From contig CAZVQW010000012.1 of assembly GCA_964629475.1 (NCBI GenBank), positions 1-64,000 of the forward strand: 64,000 nucleotides of DNA, read 5' to 3'. Of this stretch, positions 32,993-41,722 are shown in pieces. The DNA comes from SMWD01 sp964629475 (GTDB lineage: Bacteria > Pseudomonadota > Gammaproteobacteria > Steroidobacterales > GCA-2729495). The notes beneath the pieces are model-generated. The model was not told where the DNA came from. It worked only from the letters and a program-made list of their open reading frames with translations, and did no database searches. Numbering within the stretch: position 1 is the stretch's first letter; every line of letters starts with the position of its first letter. Both the position numbers and the translations under genes were made by a program.

Positions 32993-33781
32993 ATGAAATT
33001 CAAAATCGTGAAAACCATTGCTAATACAATTGGCTACATATTTGCAGGCAGCATGATCGCCACTTGCGGGGCAACCGAGCCGACCACGGACCGGCAAACC
33101 GAGCTGACCAACCAGCGCCACGCAATGGTCCGGCAGATCGAGCAGCATGTGCGTGAAACCGCCCCCTACCTTGGTCGTGAAACCCTCGACCCGAGAGTCA
33201 TCGCGGCGCTGACTGTCACGCCGCGCCACGAATTCGTGCCGGCTACACTCGCCGACCGGGCTTACGAAGACCGGCCACTCCCGATCGGTAACGGTCAGAC
33301 GATTTCTCAGCCTTACATCGTCGCGATCATGACGGACCTGCTCGACCTCAATGACGACTGTGTCGTACTCGATGTCGGCACCGGATCGGGCTACCAGGCT
33401 GCGATCCTCGCAGCGCTGTGCAAGGAGGTCTGGTCGATCGAAATCGTCCCGCCGCTCGGGCGCGCGGCAGCGGACAGACTGACACGACTCGGCTATGCGA
33501 ATGTCGACGTACGCATCGGTGACGGGTTCGCGGGTTGGCCCGAACACGCGCCGTTTGATGGCATCGTCGTCGCCGCGACCGGCGACGCGTTGCCGCCGCC
33601 ACTGCTTGCACAACTCAAACCGGGCGGGCGAATAATCATGCCACTACGAAGAAAATACGGCGAAACGCTCATCGTCGCCACCAAAGACGAGAATGGCGCA
33701 ATCGAAACGCGGGATATTATGCCGGTCAGGTTCGTGCCGCTGACGCGCGACACGGCGAACGACGGCGTAGTGCTGAATTAA
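32993..33781 (+). CDS. pcm: Exported protein-L-isoaspartate O-methyltransferase-like protein
   Basis: A 262-residue Pcm-family enzyme that methylates isoaspartyl residues so that they revert to aspartate. The SAM loop VLDVGTGSGYQAAILA, the substrate block LPIGNGQTISQPYIVAIMTDLL and GGRIIMPL are all present. Unlike the cytosolic enzyme, it has a signal-like N-terminus (residues 5-22, then SMIATCGA) that could be a lipoprotein site, though Thr at -1 is unusual. Periplasmic Pcm versions exist. I start at ATG 32993; a GTG four codons upstream is possible. Confidence 0.85.
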   Translation: MKFKIVKTIANTIGYIFAGSMIATCGATEPTTDRQTELTNQRHAMVRQIEQHVRETAPYLGRETLDPRVIAALTVTPRHEFVPATLADRAYEDRPLPIGNGQTISQPYIVAIMTDLLDLNDDCVVLDVGTGSGYQAAILAALCKEVWSIEIVPPLGRAAADRLTRLGYANVDVRIGDGFAGWPEHAPFDGIVVAATGDALPPPLLAQLKPGGRIIMPLRRKYGETLIVATKDENGAIETRDIMPVRFVPLTRDTANDGVVLN

Positions 33782-33794
33782 CCCGAAGTCTAAA

Positions 33795-33986
33795 TCAGCG
33801 TATACGGCCGCCAACCGAAATGCTGCCATGCATGCGCGGGCTGCTACTGTATCCACCGTAGCCGCTGGATATACCGACACTACCGTAAACCTGCGGATCA
33901 TCGCAGCCCGTCAACGAAGCAGACAGACCGATTATCAACAACAGTTTGATGACCCTGACCAGGGTATTCATGACCACACTCATCAT
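33795..33986 (-). CDS. Small lipoprotein, 63 residues
   Basis: A short exported lipoprotein. A hydrophobic signal (VIKLLLIIGLSASLTGC) ends in a clear lipobox. The mature part is about 35 residues, rich in Gly, Ser and Tyr (YGSVGISSGYGGYSSSPRMHG). I do not recognise the family. ATG 33986 or 33971 (MNTLVRV) may be the start. It lies 12 bases after the VOC lipoprotein gene on the same strand and may be co-transcribed. Confidence 0.6.
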   Translation of the reverse strand: MMSVVMNTLVRVIKLLLIIGLSASLTGCDDPQVYGSVGISSGYGGYSSSPRMHGSISVGGRIR

Positions 33987-33998
33987 TACGCTCCTCGA

Positions 33999-34880
33999 TT
34001 AATCTTTCGGCTGCCAGGTCTGTATCACAAAGCCGGCTCCGGACGGTCCGGCGATCAAAGCGACCTGTCCTCCGAGCGCTCGGTCGTGTACCGGCAGCAG
34101 AACCCGGCCACCCAATGCTTCGACGCGTGCAGTTATCGCGGCTGGATCCTCGACCCGGATATAAGTTGACCAGAGTGGCGCAAGATCCTCAATCGGGTCT
34201 TGCAATATGCCCGCACGTGGCACGCCACCCTTGCTCAGGAACTGATAAGCCTTGTCATCCATTACAGCTTTCTCTTCGAGATCGTAACCGGCCAGATGCC
34301 GGTAAAACTCAACTGCACCGACCGCATTATCAGTCCAGAGCTCGTGCCACAGAAAATCATTCAGCTCCGGCTCGCGATCGAGCGGATCGCCATCCTTCGT
34401 CTCTAGCAAGGCGAACAGCGCACCCTGCGGATCGGCTACGACCGCGATTCGACCACGATCGGCCAGTGCCGTCGGTGGTGTAAACACCGTACCTCCGTCA
34501 TCGGCCACAACCCCGACAGCCCGCTCGATGTCATCCGTCGATATCAGCACGACCCATTGCGAGATATCCTCGTCCGTATCGAGGCGGGACTGATCGATCA
34601 TGCCGCCGATCAATCGGCCATCATGCCGAATTAACCTGTAGTTTGCTTTTACGACCGAACCAAATCCAATGCCGAGCGACTCGAATTCCCAGCCAAAGAG
34701 CTCGGTATAGAACGCCTCCGAGGCTGCCGGCGTATCGGTCAGCAACTCATGCCAGATGACCTTGCCCGGCAGACTCGCGTTCGTCGGTGCATCCGTCACG
34801 GGCGGTAAATTTGGCATGCTTGTGCAACCGGCGACGACGGTACTCAACAGCCAGATTTGAAGGTAATTTAACTTCGACAC
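33999..34880 (-). CDS. VOC-family lipoprotein (two glyoxalase-like domains)
   Basis: A 293-residue protein with two vicinal-oxygen-chelate domains in tandem. The first begins KVIWHELLTDTPAASEAFY near 40 and the second FLWHELWTDNAVGAVEFYR near 178; both have the usual W(H/F)ELxTxDxxxAxxFY pattern. Unusually it is exported: a GTG start at 34880 gives SKLNYLQIWLLSTVVAGC, a clean lipobox, with GGAG placed seven bases upstream. An ATG at 34913 would only extend the tail ahead of the signal. Substrate unknown. Confidence 0.8.
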   Translation of the reverse strand: MSKLNYLQIWLLSTVVAGCTSMPNLPPVTDAPTNASLPGKVIWHELLTDTPAASEAFYTELFGWEFESLGIGFGSVVKANYRLIRHDGRLIGGMIDQSRLDTDEDISQWVVLISTDDIERAVGVVADDGGTVFTPPTALADRGRIAVVADPQGALFALLETKDGDPLDREPELNDFLWHELWTDNAVGAVEFYRHLAGYDLEEKAVMDDKAYQFLSKGGVPRAGILQDPIEDLAPLWSTYIRVEDPAAITARVEALGGRVLLPVHDRALGGQVALIAGPSGAGFVIQTWQPKD

Positions 34881-34997
34881 AAGAGTCTCCGGCGGGTTCG
34901 TAGCATTACGCATTGACAACGAACGCAGATTTTCCGGATGATCGACCTGCCGACCAACCCCGCTGTGCGGATTTACAGCCTCACGAGGAGACGTCAC

Positions 34998-35405
34998 ATG
35001 CGCTCGTATCTGCCCCCCTGCACCGCTATAGCCCTATTGCTGGTGACCATGCCGGCGCTCTCCGGCGAACCTATCGACAGTACCGGGCAGGAAAACTACA
35101 TGCGCTATTGCGCTGCATGTCACGGTGACGACGGCCTCGGCGACGGGCCGGTGGCCAGCGCGATTGCCAAACCGATTCCAGACCTGACCCTGATCGCAGC
35201 CCGACGTGACGGCAAGTTTCCGCGCCAGATCATCAAGAATTCAATCGACGGGCGCTGGCATATCGACGCCCACGGCACACAGCAGATGCCGGTCTGGGGC
35301 TACGAATTCTGGGTGACCGAAGGTGCGGGTGATTTTTCCGAACAGCGGGTTACCAAGATACTCGACGGGCTCGTCGACTACCTGGAGTCAATCCAGGTTC
35401 GCTAG
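34998..35405 (+). CDS. Periplasmic c-type cytochrome (monoheme)
   Basis: A 135-residue class I cytochrome c. Signal peptide is residues 1-23 (AIALLLVTMPALSG). The heme site is YCAACHGDDGLGDGPVA near 40, and the distal Met is in QQMPVWGYEFW near 100. It is similar to small cytochromes that shuttle electrons to terminal reductases or oxidases. A GAGGAG ribosome binding site seven bases before ATG 34998 fixes the start. It converges on the octaheme cytochrome operon and could be its soluble partner, by inference. Confidence 0.85.
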   Translation: MRSYLPPCTAIALLLVTMPALSGEPIDSTGQENYMRYCAACHGDDGLGDGPVASAIAKPIPDLTLIAARRDGKFPRQIIKNSIDGRWHIDAHGTQQMPVWGYEFWVTEGAGDFSEQRVTKILDGLVDYLESIQVR

Positions 35406-35415
35406 CTCCTGATTA

Positions 35416-35452
35416 GCTAACGCCACATTTGCTAACGCCACATTTGCTAACG
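35416..35452. repeat. 15-bp tandem repeat
   Basis: GCTAACGCCACATTT occurs at 35416-35430 and 35431-35445, then a seven-base partial copy follows. The partial copy holds the stop codon of the minus-strand Cys-rich gene at 35447. Probably a small tandem duplication at the 3' ends of convergent genes. Confidence 0.7.
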
Positions 35453-35809
35453 AAAGAGATCTTCGGCATCGCTCGCCGCACCGCACTCGCCTTGCTCGTC
35501 CGTGTCGCTTCCCGCCTCGCCGAACAGTGTGTCCAGCGCATTCCTGGCCTTACCTTCGGCCGCCTGCAACGCCGGATCGAATAAGCCATCACCGGGTTTG
35601 AAATAATCGCAAAAATTTGCCTGCGTTTTCTCCTTAACCTCTTCGGCGTCATCCTCGGTACATTGTTCCACGACCGAAGGATCGAAAAACCGGCACATCC
35701 GGCAGCAATGCAGGTACACGGTACACGACGGACATTCTTCGAGGCGCGACAGCGGCAGTGACAACGCCTCGAGCAACGTTCCACAGCGATAACAAAGTAA
35801 TTTGGACAT
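35447..35809 (-). CDS. Cysteine-rich zinc-ribbon-like protein
   Basis: A 120-residue cytosolic protein of unknown function. Three Cys clusters open the protein: CYRCG at 6-10, CPSC near 26 and CCRMC near 35-39, with another Cys near 49 and FCDYF near 67. This suggests one or two metal-binding ribbons. The C-terminus is acidic (DTDEQGECGAASDAEDLF). It starts 18 bases after the YedE-rhodanese gene on the same strand, so it is the last gene of the octaheme cytochrome operon. Its metal and partner are unknown. Confidence 0.7.
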   Translation of the reverse strand: MSKLLCYRCGTLLEALSLPLSRLEECPSCTVYLHCCRMCRFFDPSVVEQCTEDDAEEVKEKTQANFCDYFKPGDGLFDPALQAAEGKARNALDTLFGEAGSDTDEQGECGAASDAEDLFR

Positions 35810-35827
35810 ATCAGGTCAATCTATTAA

Positions 35828-37060
35828 TCAGCCGCAACCGCCGCTGACCGGCGCGCGTTTTATCTCGAGCTTCACTTTGGGCGTAAACTCGATCGCCGTT
35901 CCATAGAAACCGGGTTCAGCCGCCGGGTGCCGCGAACCGATAGCGGCCGGAAAACGATAGGCGAGTTGATCATTCTCATGATCCGAGATGTGACGCATTT
36001 GCCGGAAAAAATCGCTGGCATACGTATCGAGCCAGTTGTTCACGCCTCCTTCGAGTATATAAAGATTCTGCACACTCTCGGCCTTGAGCTTTTTCCAGGC
36101 TTCTTCTGCGCGTGTCTCGTCATTGCTCATAAGCACAAACACCGTGTTCCCCGCCTCAAATTGCATGGCCTTGGCTTCGGCCACGACCTCCTCGAGCGGC
36201 ACGTGTTGAGCGCGGTGGATATGAAACTGATTGAAGCTGCTTTCATCGCGCACATCGATTGGTATGGCCTTGATCTTACTGTCGTGGATAATGCTCAACA
36301 GTTCATTAGGTTCTATCTGCACCTCCCGGCTATCGAGCTGCACCTGTTTTTCTGCAGCGATGACGGCCCAACGATCCTCATTCTGTGGTTGGCCTACCAG
36401 CAACACAACTGCGGCTAACACAGTCAGCGCTCCGGCTGATGCCATTTGCCAGCGGGGCGCTTTCCTGTTTGTCTCGTTGTTCATGGCCGCCTCAATTTTT
36501 TCAGCTCCCCAGAACATCAATAAAGCGCCGACGACGATGGCAAGTACCACCAGGCCATAGGACGTATTGAACAGTTCCGGCAGGGTAAAGCGGCCCATGT
36601 AGGAACTCTCGAAGAAGACATCGAAACTGCTGACGGTTTCACCGAACATGAAAATACCGAACAGGACGCCGAAGACAAAAACAATCCCGTCGATTTTGCC
36701 GGTTGCCATGGCGACGAGTGACGTGCCGGGGCAGAAGCCGCCGACGATAAAACCAACCCCCATGATCAGGCCGCCGACGATACCGGGCCAAAGGTAAGTG
36801 GGCGGCACCCATATCAAATTGTAATCAAGCAAGCCGAGCCCCGAGGCGAAAAATATCAGGACAGATGCAACGATAATCGCCGTGAACATGACCTTGAACA
36901 CCGTCAGGTCTCTGAAATAGAACTGGGCGGCCAGTTTCATCGAGTTACCGAAACCGGCAACCTCGAGAATTACGCCGAAGGCGACGCCAATCAGCAGATA
37001 GACACCGTAGGAACCCCAGTGACCGAACATTTCGGTGAGCGGCAGTGGAAAATCAGCCAT
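35828..37060 (-). CDS. YeeE/YedE sulfur transporter fused to an inactive rhodanese domain
   Basis: A 410-residue membrane protein. Residues 15-260 form the YeeE/YedE channel with GGFCPGTSLVAMATGKIDG near 118, the conserved Cys region that passes thiosulfate-type sulfur in characterised homologues. Residues 300-380 are a rhodanese-like domain (AIPIDVRDESSFNQFHIHRA). The catalytic Cys loop is VFVLMSNDETRAEEA, with Ser where Cys normally lies, so sulfur transfer is unlikely. It starts at ATG 37060 (MADFPL), 14 bases after the second YedE gene. Confidence 0.85.
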   Translation of the reverse strand: MADFPLPLTEMFGHWGSYGVYLLIGVAFGVILEVAGFGNSMKLAAQFYFRDLTVFKVMFTAIIVASVLIFFASGLGLLDYNLIWVPPTYLWPGIVGGLIMGVGFIVGGFCPGTSLVAMATGKIDGIVFVFGVLFGIFMFGETVSSFDVFFESSYMGRFTLPELFNTSYGLVVLAIVVGALLMFWGAEKIEAAMNNETNRKAPRWQMASAGALTVLAAVVLLVGQPQNEDRWAVIAAEKQVQLDSREVQIEPNELLSIIHDSKIKAIPIDVRDESSFNQFHIHRAQHVPLEEVVAEAKAMQFEAGNTVFVLMSNDETRAEEAWKKLKAESVQNLYILEGGVNNWLDTYASDFFRQMRHISDHENDQLAYRFPAAIGSRHPAAEPGFYGTAIEFTPKVKLEIKRAPVSGGCG

Positions 37061-37074
37061 GATTACCCCCCCCC

Positions 37075-37599
37075 TCAGTTCCAGTTGCGCCGCAAGGCAT
37101 AAGCGAAGGCATAGGCCCCCGCAAACACCGCGAACATGAAAGCCCAGCTGCCGACCGACAATACTGCGCCGCCGGACAGCGCCTGGCCGGACGTACACCC
37201 TCTGGCGAGACGGGCGCCATAACCCATCAGGGCACCGCCGGCGAAAGCCATGACCCAGCGCTTTGTATTGCTGATCTGCGGACCTTTGCAGGTCTCCAGC
37301 TTGATCCGCCCGCCCAGCATGCCGGACAGAAAGCCGCCAATCACCGTGCCGATGGTCAGAAATACAATCCAGCTGTCCAGAGGGTTGGTACTGCCGCCGG
37401 CAAGCTTCAACAGGTAAGGCACCTGGTCGATATGCTCGGGAACGATGATGTTCTGCCCGAATACCAGGATTCGATTGAGACCTCCCGAAGCGCCCAGCCC
37501 GGTCCCGGTAATAAAAAATGCCAAGAACAACAGGAGACCCAGCAGGCCGCCGGCTATATAAGGATTCATGTACGGCTTGGGTGTGGATCGCAGGTTCAC
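37075..37599 (-). CDS. YeeE/YedE family protein, second half
   Basis: A 174-residue membrane protein with about five helices. The signature TCKGPQ is near residue 110 and LARGCTSGQALSGGAVLS near 138, the two cysteine-containing parts of YeeE/YedE transporters. Paired short YedE genes often work together in sulfur uptake. A GTG start at 37599 is supported by AGGAG seven bases upstream, inside the end of the preceding cytochrome gene; the ATG at 37566 is the alternative. The stop lies 14 bases from the next YedE gene. Confidence 0.85.
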   Translation of the reverse strand: MNLRSTPKPYMNPYIAGGLLGLLLFLAFFITGTGLGASGGLNRILVFGQNIIVPEHIDQVPYLLKLAGGSTNPLDSWIVFLTIGTVIGGFLSGMLGGRIKLETCKGPQISNTKRWVMAFAGGALMGYGARLARGCTSGQALSGGAVLSVGSWAFMFAVFAGAYAFAYALRRNWN

Positions 37600-37600
37600 T

Positions 37601-40162
37601 TCATGTCTCCTGTTTGCTGTCTGTCTGAGATTGGGACGGTGGTACCTCGACATCGTCCCAGCCCTGAATCATGGCCTTGATGCCATCAGTCGGATGTTCG
37701 CCTGCCGCAGTCGTCAGATAGACGTGCATGACGATAAATGCAGAAAAGGCCCAGGCGACCAATGTATGCGCCGGCGCCAGTACCGGCAGGCCACCGAATA
37801 GTTCGGCGATTGCCGGCCACTCCTGCATGCCCCAGACAAGGACTCCGGTGATCACTTGCGCCGGCAACAGGAAATTGAGAATTCCAAAATAGGTAACCTG
37901 TTGCAACGGATTGAGCTTGTGATCGCGGGTTTTCTCGAACGGATGGGGTTCGCCGGCGAATATTCCCTTCGAGTAATACATTGCCTGAGTAATTGAACGG
38001 CCCACGAAACCTTTGGGTTCCGGCAGATACTGGCGAATTTCGCCACTGGCAAGGTTATAGAAGAGCGCCAGCGCTGCATTAGCGAGCACCACGAAGCCAA
38101 GCACATTGTGGGCCTGTACGATGTACGGAAAACTGAATATCGAGAAAATGTGCGGTTTATGAATAATCAGCCCGGTGAACAACAACAGCAGAATCGCACT
38201 CGCCTGCAGCCAGTGCCAGAGTCGCTCGTAGGAGTCATACATATAGACGCGTTTGGTCTTGTGGTGCACAGGCGGATGAAGTCGCCTGGCAATCATTCGA
38301 CCGATGCCGTGCACGGCGACTCCGGCCGCTACACCGAGAAACATCAGGAGACCCAGCAGATCGATCCAGCCTAAGCCGTGCAGGCCGATAATGTAATAAC
38401 CGCTCGAACTGATATCCGGGGCAAATGCGACACCACCCTCATCCTGATGCTTTACCGTACCGCTGAATGTGAGGCTACTGTAGTTGCTGCCAGCCGGCAG
38501 CTGTCCGCCCGGCAGGTAATCGGCCAGTTCAAAAGGCGCTGCCAGAATCGAATCGGCGCCATGGCAAACAGCGCAATCGCGAGTGGCTCGCTCACCATTG
38601 ACCACATTGTGATTGATCGGGAACGGGGTGATTTCGCTCTCCAGACGGACGGTACCGAGTCCGTTTCCTTCCAGTCGTTGCCTGACCACGGCCAACCGCT
38701 CAGGGTCGGCGAGTCGCAACTCGTCGTCCGCCAACTCACCGTCATCGTTTGCATCCAGCGCCTGCACGACATCGGGATGATAGGAGTCCCCGTCCTCGAA
38801 TAATGCGGCCTGCAGCGCCTCGCGTGACACCGGACGCTCGGGGTCGCCACCCACCCAGAACCAGCTGGTCACCAGGTTGAAAGGCGCCAGTTTCTGAGTG
38901 CCGCCGACGTTGCTGCGCGGAAGTAACAGTGGCCGGAAGCCTTGAATCAGGTTGTCGACAGCCGCCGGCTCGCCGTCGACATTGTGGTATTGCCTGATTG
39001 GCTGCTGGTTTGCATCGAGCATGGTCCAGTCGAGTGACTGCAACACCGGGGCGTAAAGGGTTGGTATATGACAGGACTCACAAGCCAGCGAAGTGAAATG
39101 GCGTTCTTTATAAGGCAACCACTCATGTACATGACTGGCATCATGGCAGGATTCGCAGCGGCGCAGACTGTTTTCGCTGTCGGCCGCTGCCAGGCCGTAG
39201 GTCGAATTACCCTTGGCAAACTGGTGCAGCGGCCGGGTCAGATAATCGGCGCTGGTCATTCGTCGCGGATCGAAACTCAGATGCCCGGGCCGGCTTTCCT
39301 CACGCTGCAGAAAATACACGGGGTTGTTCAGTGAATAGTGGCAACTGACACAATCCAGCACGCGATCGCTGTGTACATCGAAGGGATAGGTCAGATCCTC
39401 TTTCCCGGAAATATTGAGACCGCTGTGGAATATTTTCTGCGGCGAAATAATTTGTCCCGTACGTTCGGTGACGATACGGCTGTCGATATCAGGCGCGAGC
39501 GTGATCGGTTCATCGAGGTCATTCGATGCCTGGCCGTGGCATTGCGCACAGTTCTGGTCCCGCGGTTTGCGGATATCGAGAAAGCCATCCAGCAGGGCGC
39601 CGCTCTCCTTGAACACCGAGGCATTCCACTGCCAGCGCCCGTTTACGTCGAGCAGGATTTCCCGGCTCGCCAGTGGCACACTGTTGGCCCACTCGAAATC
39701 GCCGCGGGCCAGCGCTGACTGCCGTTCACTGTAGTCATCCAGATCGCTGTGACAGAGCAGGCAATTCATCTCCACCAGGTCAGCCACAGGCCCGCCGCCC
39801 ACATGCCGGGTTCCGTAGCGTTGCAGCCAGTCAGCCGGATCAATTCGGTTTTGACTGTCGACGGCAACCGTATCGTAACGCAGCGGATCCCAGCCACCGA
39901 AATAACCCGGATTAATCTGCCATGCATGACGTGTGCCGGACTGCCCGAGCAGGCTTGCACCGGCGTCGGCGTGATCGCTGTTAGCCTCGATATAGACTGC
40001 ATCGTGGCATTCACCGCAGGTGGTCATCGTCGACAGCGGTGCACCGCTGTCGACGACCTTGTTACCTGCTTCGTCCAGCAACGGAATCTCGGGGTGCAGT
40101 TCGTTACCGGCGACCGGCTGAGCGAAAGCTGCGATGACCAGGAACACCAACAGCTTATTCAT
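37601..40162 (-). CDS. Seven-heme cytochrome c fused to a cytochrome b561-type membrane domain
   Basis: An 853-residue exported protein. After a signal peptide (residues 1-19) there are seven CXXCH sites: CGECH, CLLCH, CAQCH, CVSCH, CESCH twice and CAVCH. Between the sixth and seventh lies an EF-hand-like loop, DANDDGELADDE, near residue 470. The last 230 residues form about five membrane helices with histidines (LWHWLQASAILLLLFTGLII; VQAHNVLGFVVLANA; HTLVAWAFSAFIVMHVY), as in cytochrome b561/hydrogenase-type b subunits. It probably carries electrons from the quinol pool to the upstream octaheme protein. ATG 40162 overlaps that gene's stop (ATGA). Confidence 0.85.
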   Translation of the reverse strand: MNKLLVFLVIAAFAQPVAGNELHPEIPLLDEAGNKVVDSGAPLSTMTTCGECHDAVYIEANSDHADAGASLLGQSGTRHAWQINPGYFGGWDPLRYDTVAVDSQNRIDPADWLQRYGTRHVGGGPVADLVEMNCLLCHSDLDDYSERQSALARGDFEWANSVPLASREILLDVNGRWQWNASVFKESGALLDGFLDIRKPRDQNCAQCHGQASNDLDEPITLAPDIDSRIVTERTGQIISPQKIFHSGLNISGKEDLTYPFDVHSDRVLDCVSCHYSLNNPVYFLQREESRPGHLSFDPRRMTSADYLTRPLHQFAKGNSTYGLAAADSENSLRRCESCHDASHVHEWLPYKERHFTSLACESCHIPTLYAPVLQSLDWTMLDANQQPIRQYHNVDGEPAAVDNLIQGFRPLLLPRSNVGGTQKLAPFNLVTSWFWVGGDPERPVSREALQAALFEDGDSYHPDVVQALDANDDGELADDELRLADPERLAVVRQRLEGNGLGTVRLESEITPFPINHNVVNGERATRDCAVCHGADSILAAPFELADYLPGGQLPAGSNYSSLTFSGTVKHQDEGGVAFAPDISSSGYYIIGLHGLGWIDLLGLLMFLGVAAGVAVHGIGRMIARRLHPPVHHKTKRVYMYDSYERLWHWLQASAILLLLFTGLIIHKPHIFSIFSFPYIVQAHNVLGFVVLANAALALFYNLASGEIRQYLPEPKGFVGRSITQAMYYSKGIFAGEPHPFEKTRDHKLNPLQQVTYFGILNFLLPAQVITGVLVWGMQEWPAIAELFGGLPVLAPAHTLVAWAFSAFIVMHVYLTTAAGEHPTDGIKAMIQGWDDVEVPPSQSQTDSKQET

Positions 40163-41631
40163 GTTGACTCGCTGTTCTGTTCTGCGCCGGATAAAATTCT
40201 TCGCTCGCGCGGCTGACTGCCCTGATTGATCGGGTCGCCGGGATATCCCAATACTTCCCAATCCATCCGCCCGCCTTCCGAGTGGCAATCACGACACTGC
40301 AATGCCTGATGCTTTGGCGCCACCATATGCGTCTGCGGCCAGAACATTTCCGTGGCTGCAAAATCAAAACGCCCGCTATATTCAAGCCCTGCAATCTCGG
40401 CGCCCTGGCGCAGTGCATTGTCCCAGTCGAAGTCTGTCCAGTATCCACCTTCGCCGGATGTTTTCGGTTGCAGCAGGTGATTGAGTTCCGCGTCGTAAGG
40501 CTGTCGCGCCTGGTGGATTTTCATCGGCCATATTCTGGCTTCCGGATCGCGTATATCTCCCTTTGGCGGATTCATCTGCGTCACTCCGCCGATGTTGATC
40601 TTGTCGCCCAGCAAATAACGATCTGCGGTACCGTTGTACCAGCGATATTCCGGTTGCAGATTTTTCTGGTAGATAAAACTGCCCTTGATCTTTAAATAGC
40701 TGTGGTCAGCTTCCTCCCGCTCAGCATCTCCGGCTTCGGACCAGTCCCAGTGCGTCTTGGTAGCCTCCTTAACCGCGACCTCCGGAATGTGACAGGTCTG
40801 GCAGGCAAGCGTATCGGTATGCGCGTTGATGCGGTCGTCGGTATGCAGCTTCGTATCATGACAATCACTGCAGGCGATCTGATTTTTATTATCGATGCTA
40901 ACGCTGATGGAGCGGCCTTTAATAAGGTGGTCTTTGGTCTGATGGCAGTCGACACAGAGAAAGTCATGACGCCCCATGTGCACATCGATGTCATCGGTCG
41001 GGTAGTACAGGCTCTGGTCCAGATCGCCATGCTTTACGGCATAGCCGCCACCGCCACGAAAATGACAACCGCCGCAGTTCTCCCGGGTCGGAACCGCAAC
41101 ACTTTTGGCCACCGAGAGCAGATCAACGCCTTCGGCGGGCAAACCTTTGTTCCCTTTGATGTAGGTGCCGGTGTTGTCATGGCAGACGAGGCAGTCGATA
41201 TTGGCGCTGTTCTCGAAATCGAAGTCAGCATCCTGCCAGCCGTAACCCGCATGACAGGCCGTACAGCTTTCCCAGTTTCCCTGGATACCGATACAGAAAT
41301 TATTAATCGTATTTTTCTTGCCGATCGCTATCAGTCCGTCCCGGCCCTCCATGGGCACGGGATCGCCCTGCCAGCGCCAGTGCACGGAATGCAGCACCTG
41401 GTCTGCTGCCTCTTCATGACAGGACAGACAGGCGGCAGTAACCTCCGGCCCGCTCGCGAATGTGCCTTCGTACAATTCCTTGTGGTCCACGTGAGCGGGA
41501 CGCTGCGGCATGTTGGCCCAGGGATCGAGAGTATCCACTGTGTCCTGATCGACAAAAAACCAGACGGGCCCGGCCAGCAGTAACAACACCGCTGCTACAC
41601 CTAATTTCCAGTGATTTCCCTGTTCTGACAT
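40159..41631 (-). CDS. Octaheme c-type cytochrome, tetrathionate reductase family (OTR-like)
   Basis: A 490-residue periplasmic cytochrome held by an N-terminal helix (residues 9-27). Eight CXXCH motifs are visible in order: CLSCH, CTACH, CLVCH, CGGCH, CVDCH, CSDCH, CQTCH and CRDCH. The order and the segments NTINNFCIGIQGNWESC, GRHDFLCVDCHQT and TDTLACQTCHIPE match the octaheme tetrathionate reductase family known from Shewanella. That enzyme has a lysine-ligated active-site heme and reduces tetrathionate, and also nitrite or hydroxylamine in vitro. The in vivo substrate is open. First gene of a five-gene operon. Confidence 0.9.
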   Translation of the reverse strand: MSEQGNHWKLGVAAVLLLLAGPVWFFVDQDTVDTLDPWANMPQRPAHVDHKELYEGTFASGPEVTAACLSCHEEAADQVLHSVHWRWQGDPVPMEGRDGLIAIGKKNTINNFCIGIQGNWESCTACHAGYGWQDADFDFENSANIDCLVCHDNTGTYIKGNKGLPAEGVDLLSVAKSVAVPTRENCGGCHFRGGGGYAVKHGDLDQSLYYPTDDIDVHMGRHDFLCVDCHQTKDHLIKGRSISVSIDNKNQIACSDCHDTKLHTDDRINAHTDTLACQTCHIPEVAVKEATKTHWDWSEAGDAEREEADHSYLKIKGSFIYQKNLQPEYRWYNGTADRYLLGDKINIGGVTQMNPPKGDIRDPEARIWPMKIHQARQPYDAELNHLLQPKTSGEGGYWTDFDWDNALRQGAEIAGLEYSGRFDFAATEMFWPQTHMVAPKHQALQCRDCHSEGGRMDWEVLGYPGDPINQGSQPRERRILSGAEQNSEST

Positions 41632-41722
41632 CGCCTCTAATCTCTGACGGTGCGATAAAAATTTCGAGTATTTTTAGCGCAAAAGACATCATCTCCCTGT
41701 ACTCGGAAGGATGCGACTGAGG

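Noticed and set aside
35416..35452. Two 15-bp repeats as a CRISPR-like array
   Set aside because: Only two and a half units directly abutting, no spacers; a simple tandem duplication.
40702..41583. Plus-strand 293-codon frame within the octaheme cytochrome gene
   Set aside because: Antisense shadow; the minus strand carries eight CXXCH motifs in frame.
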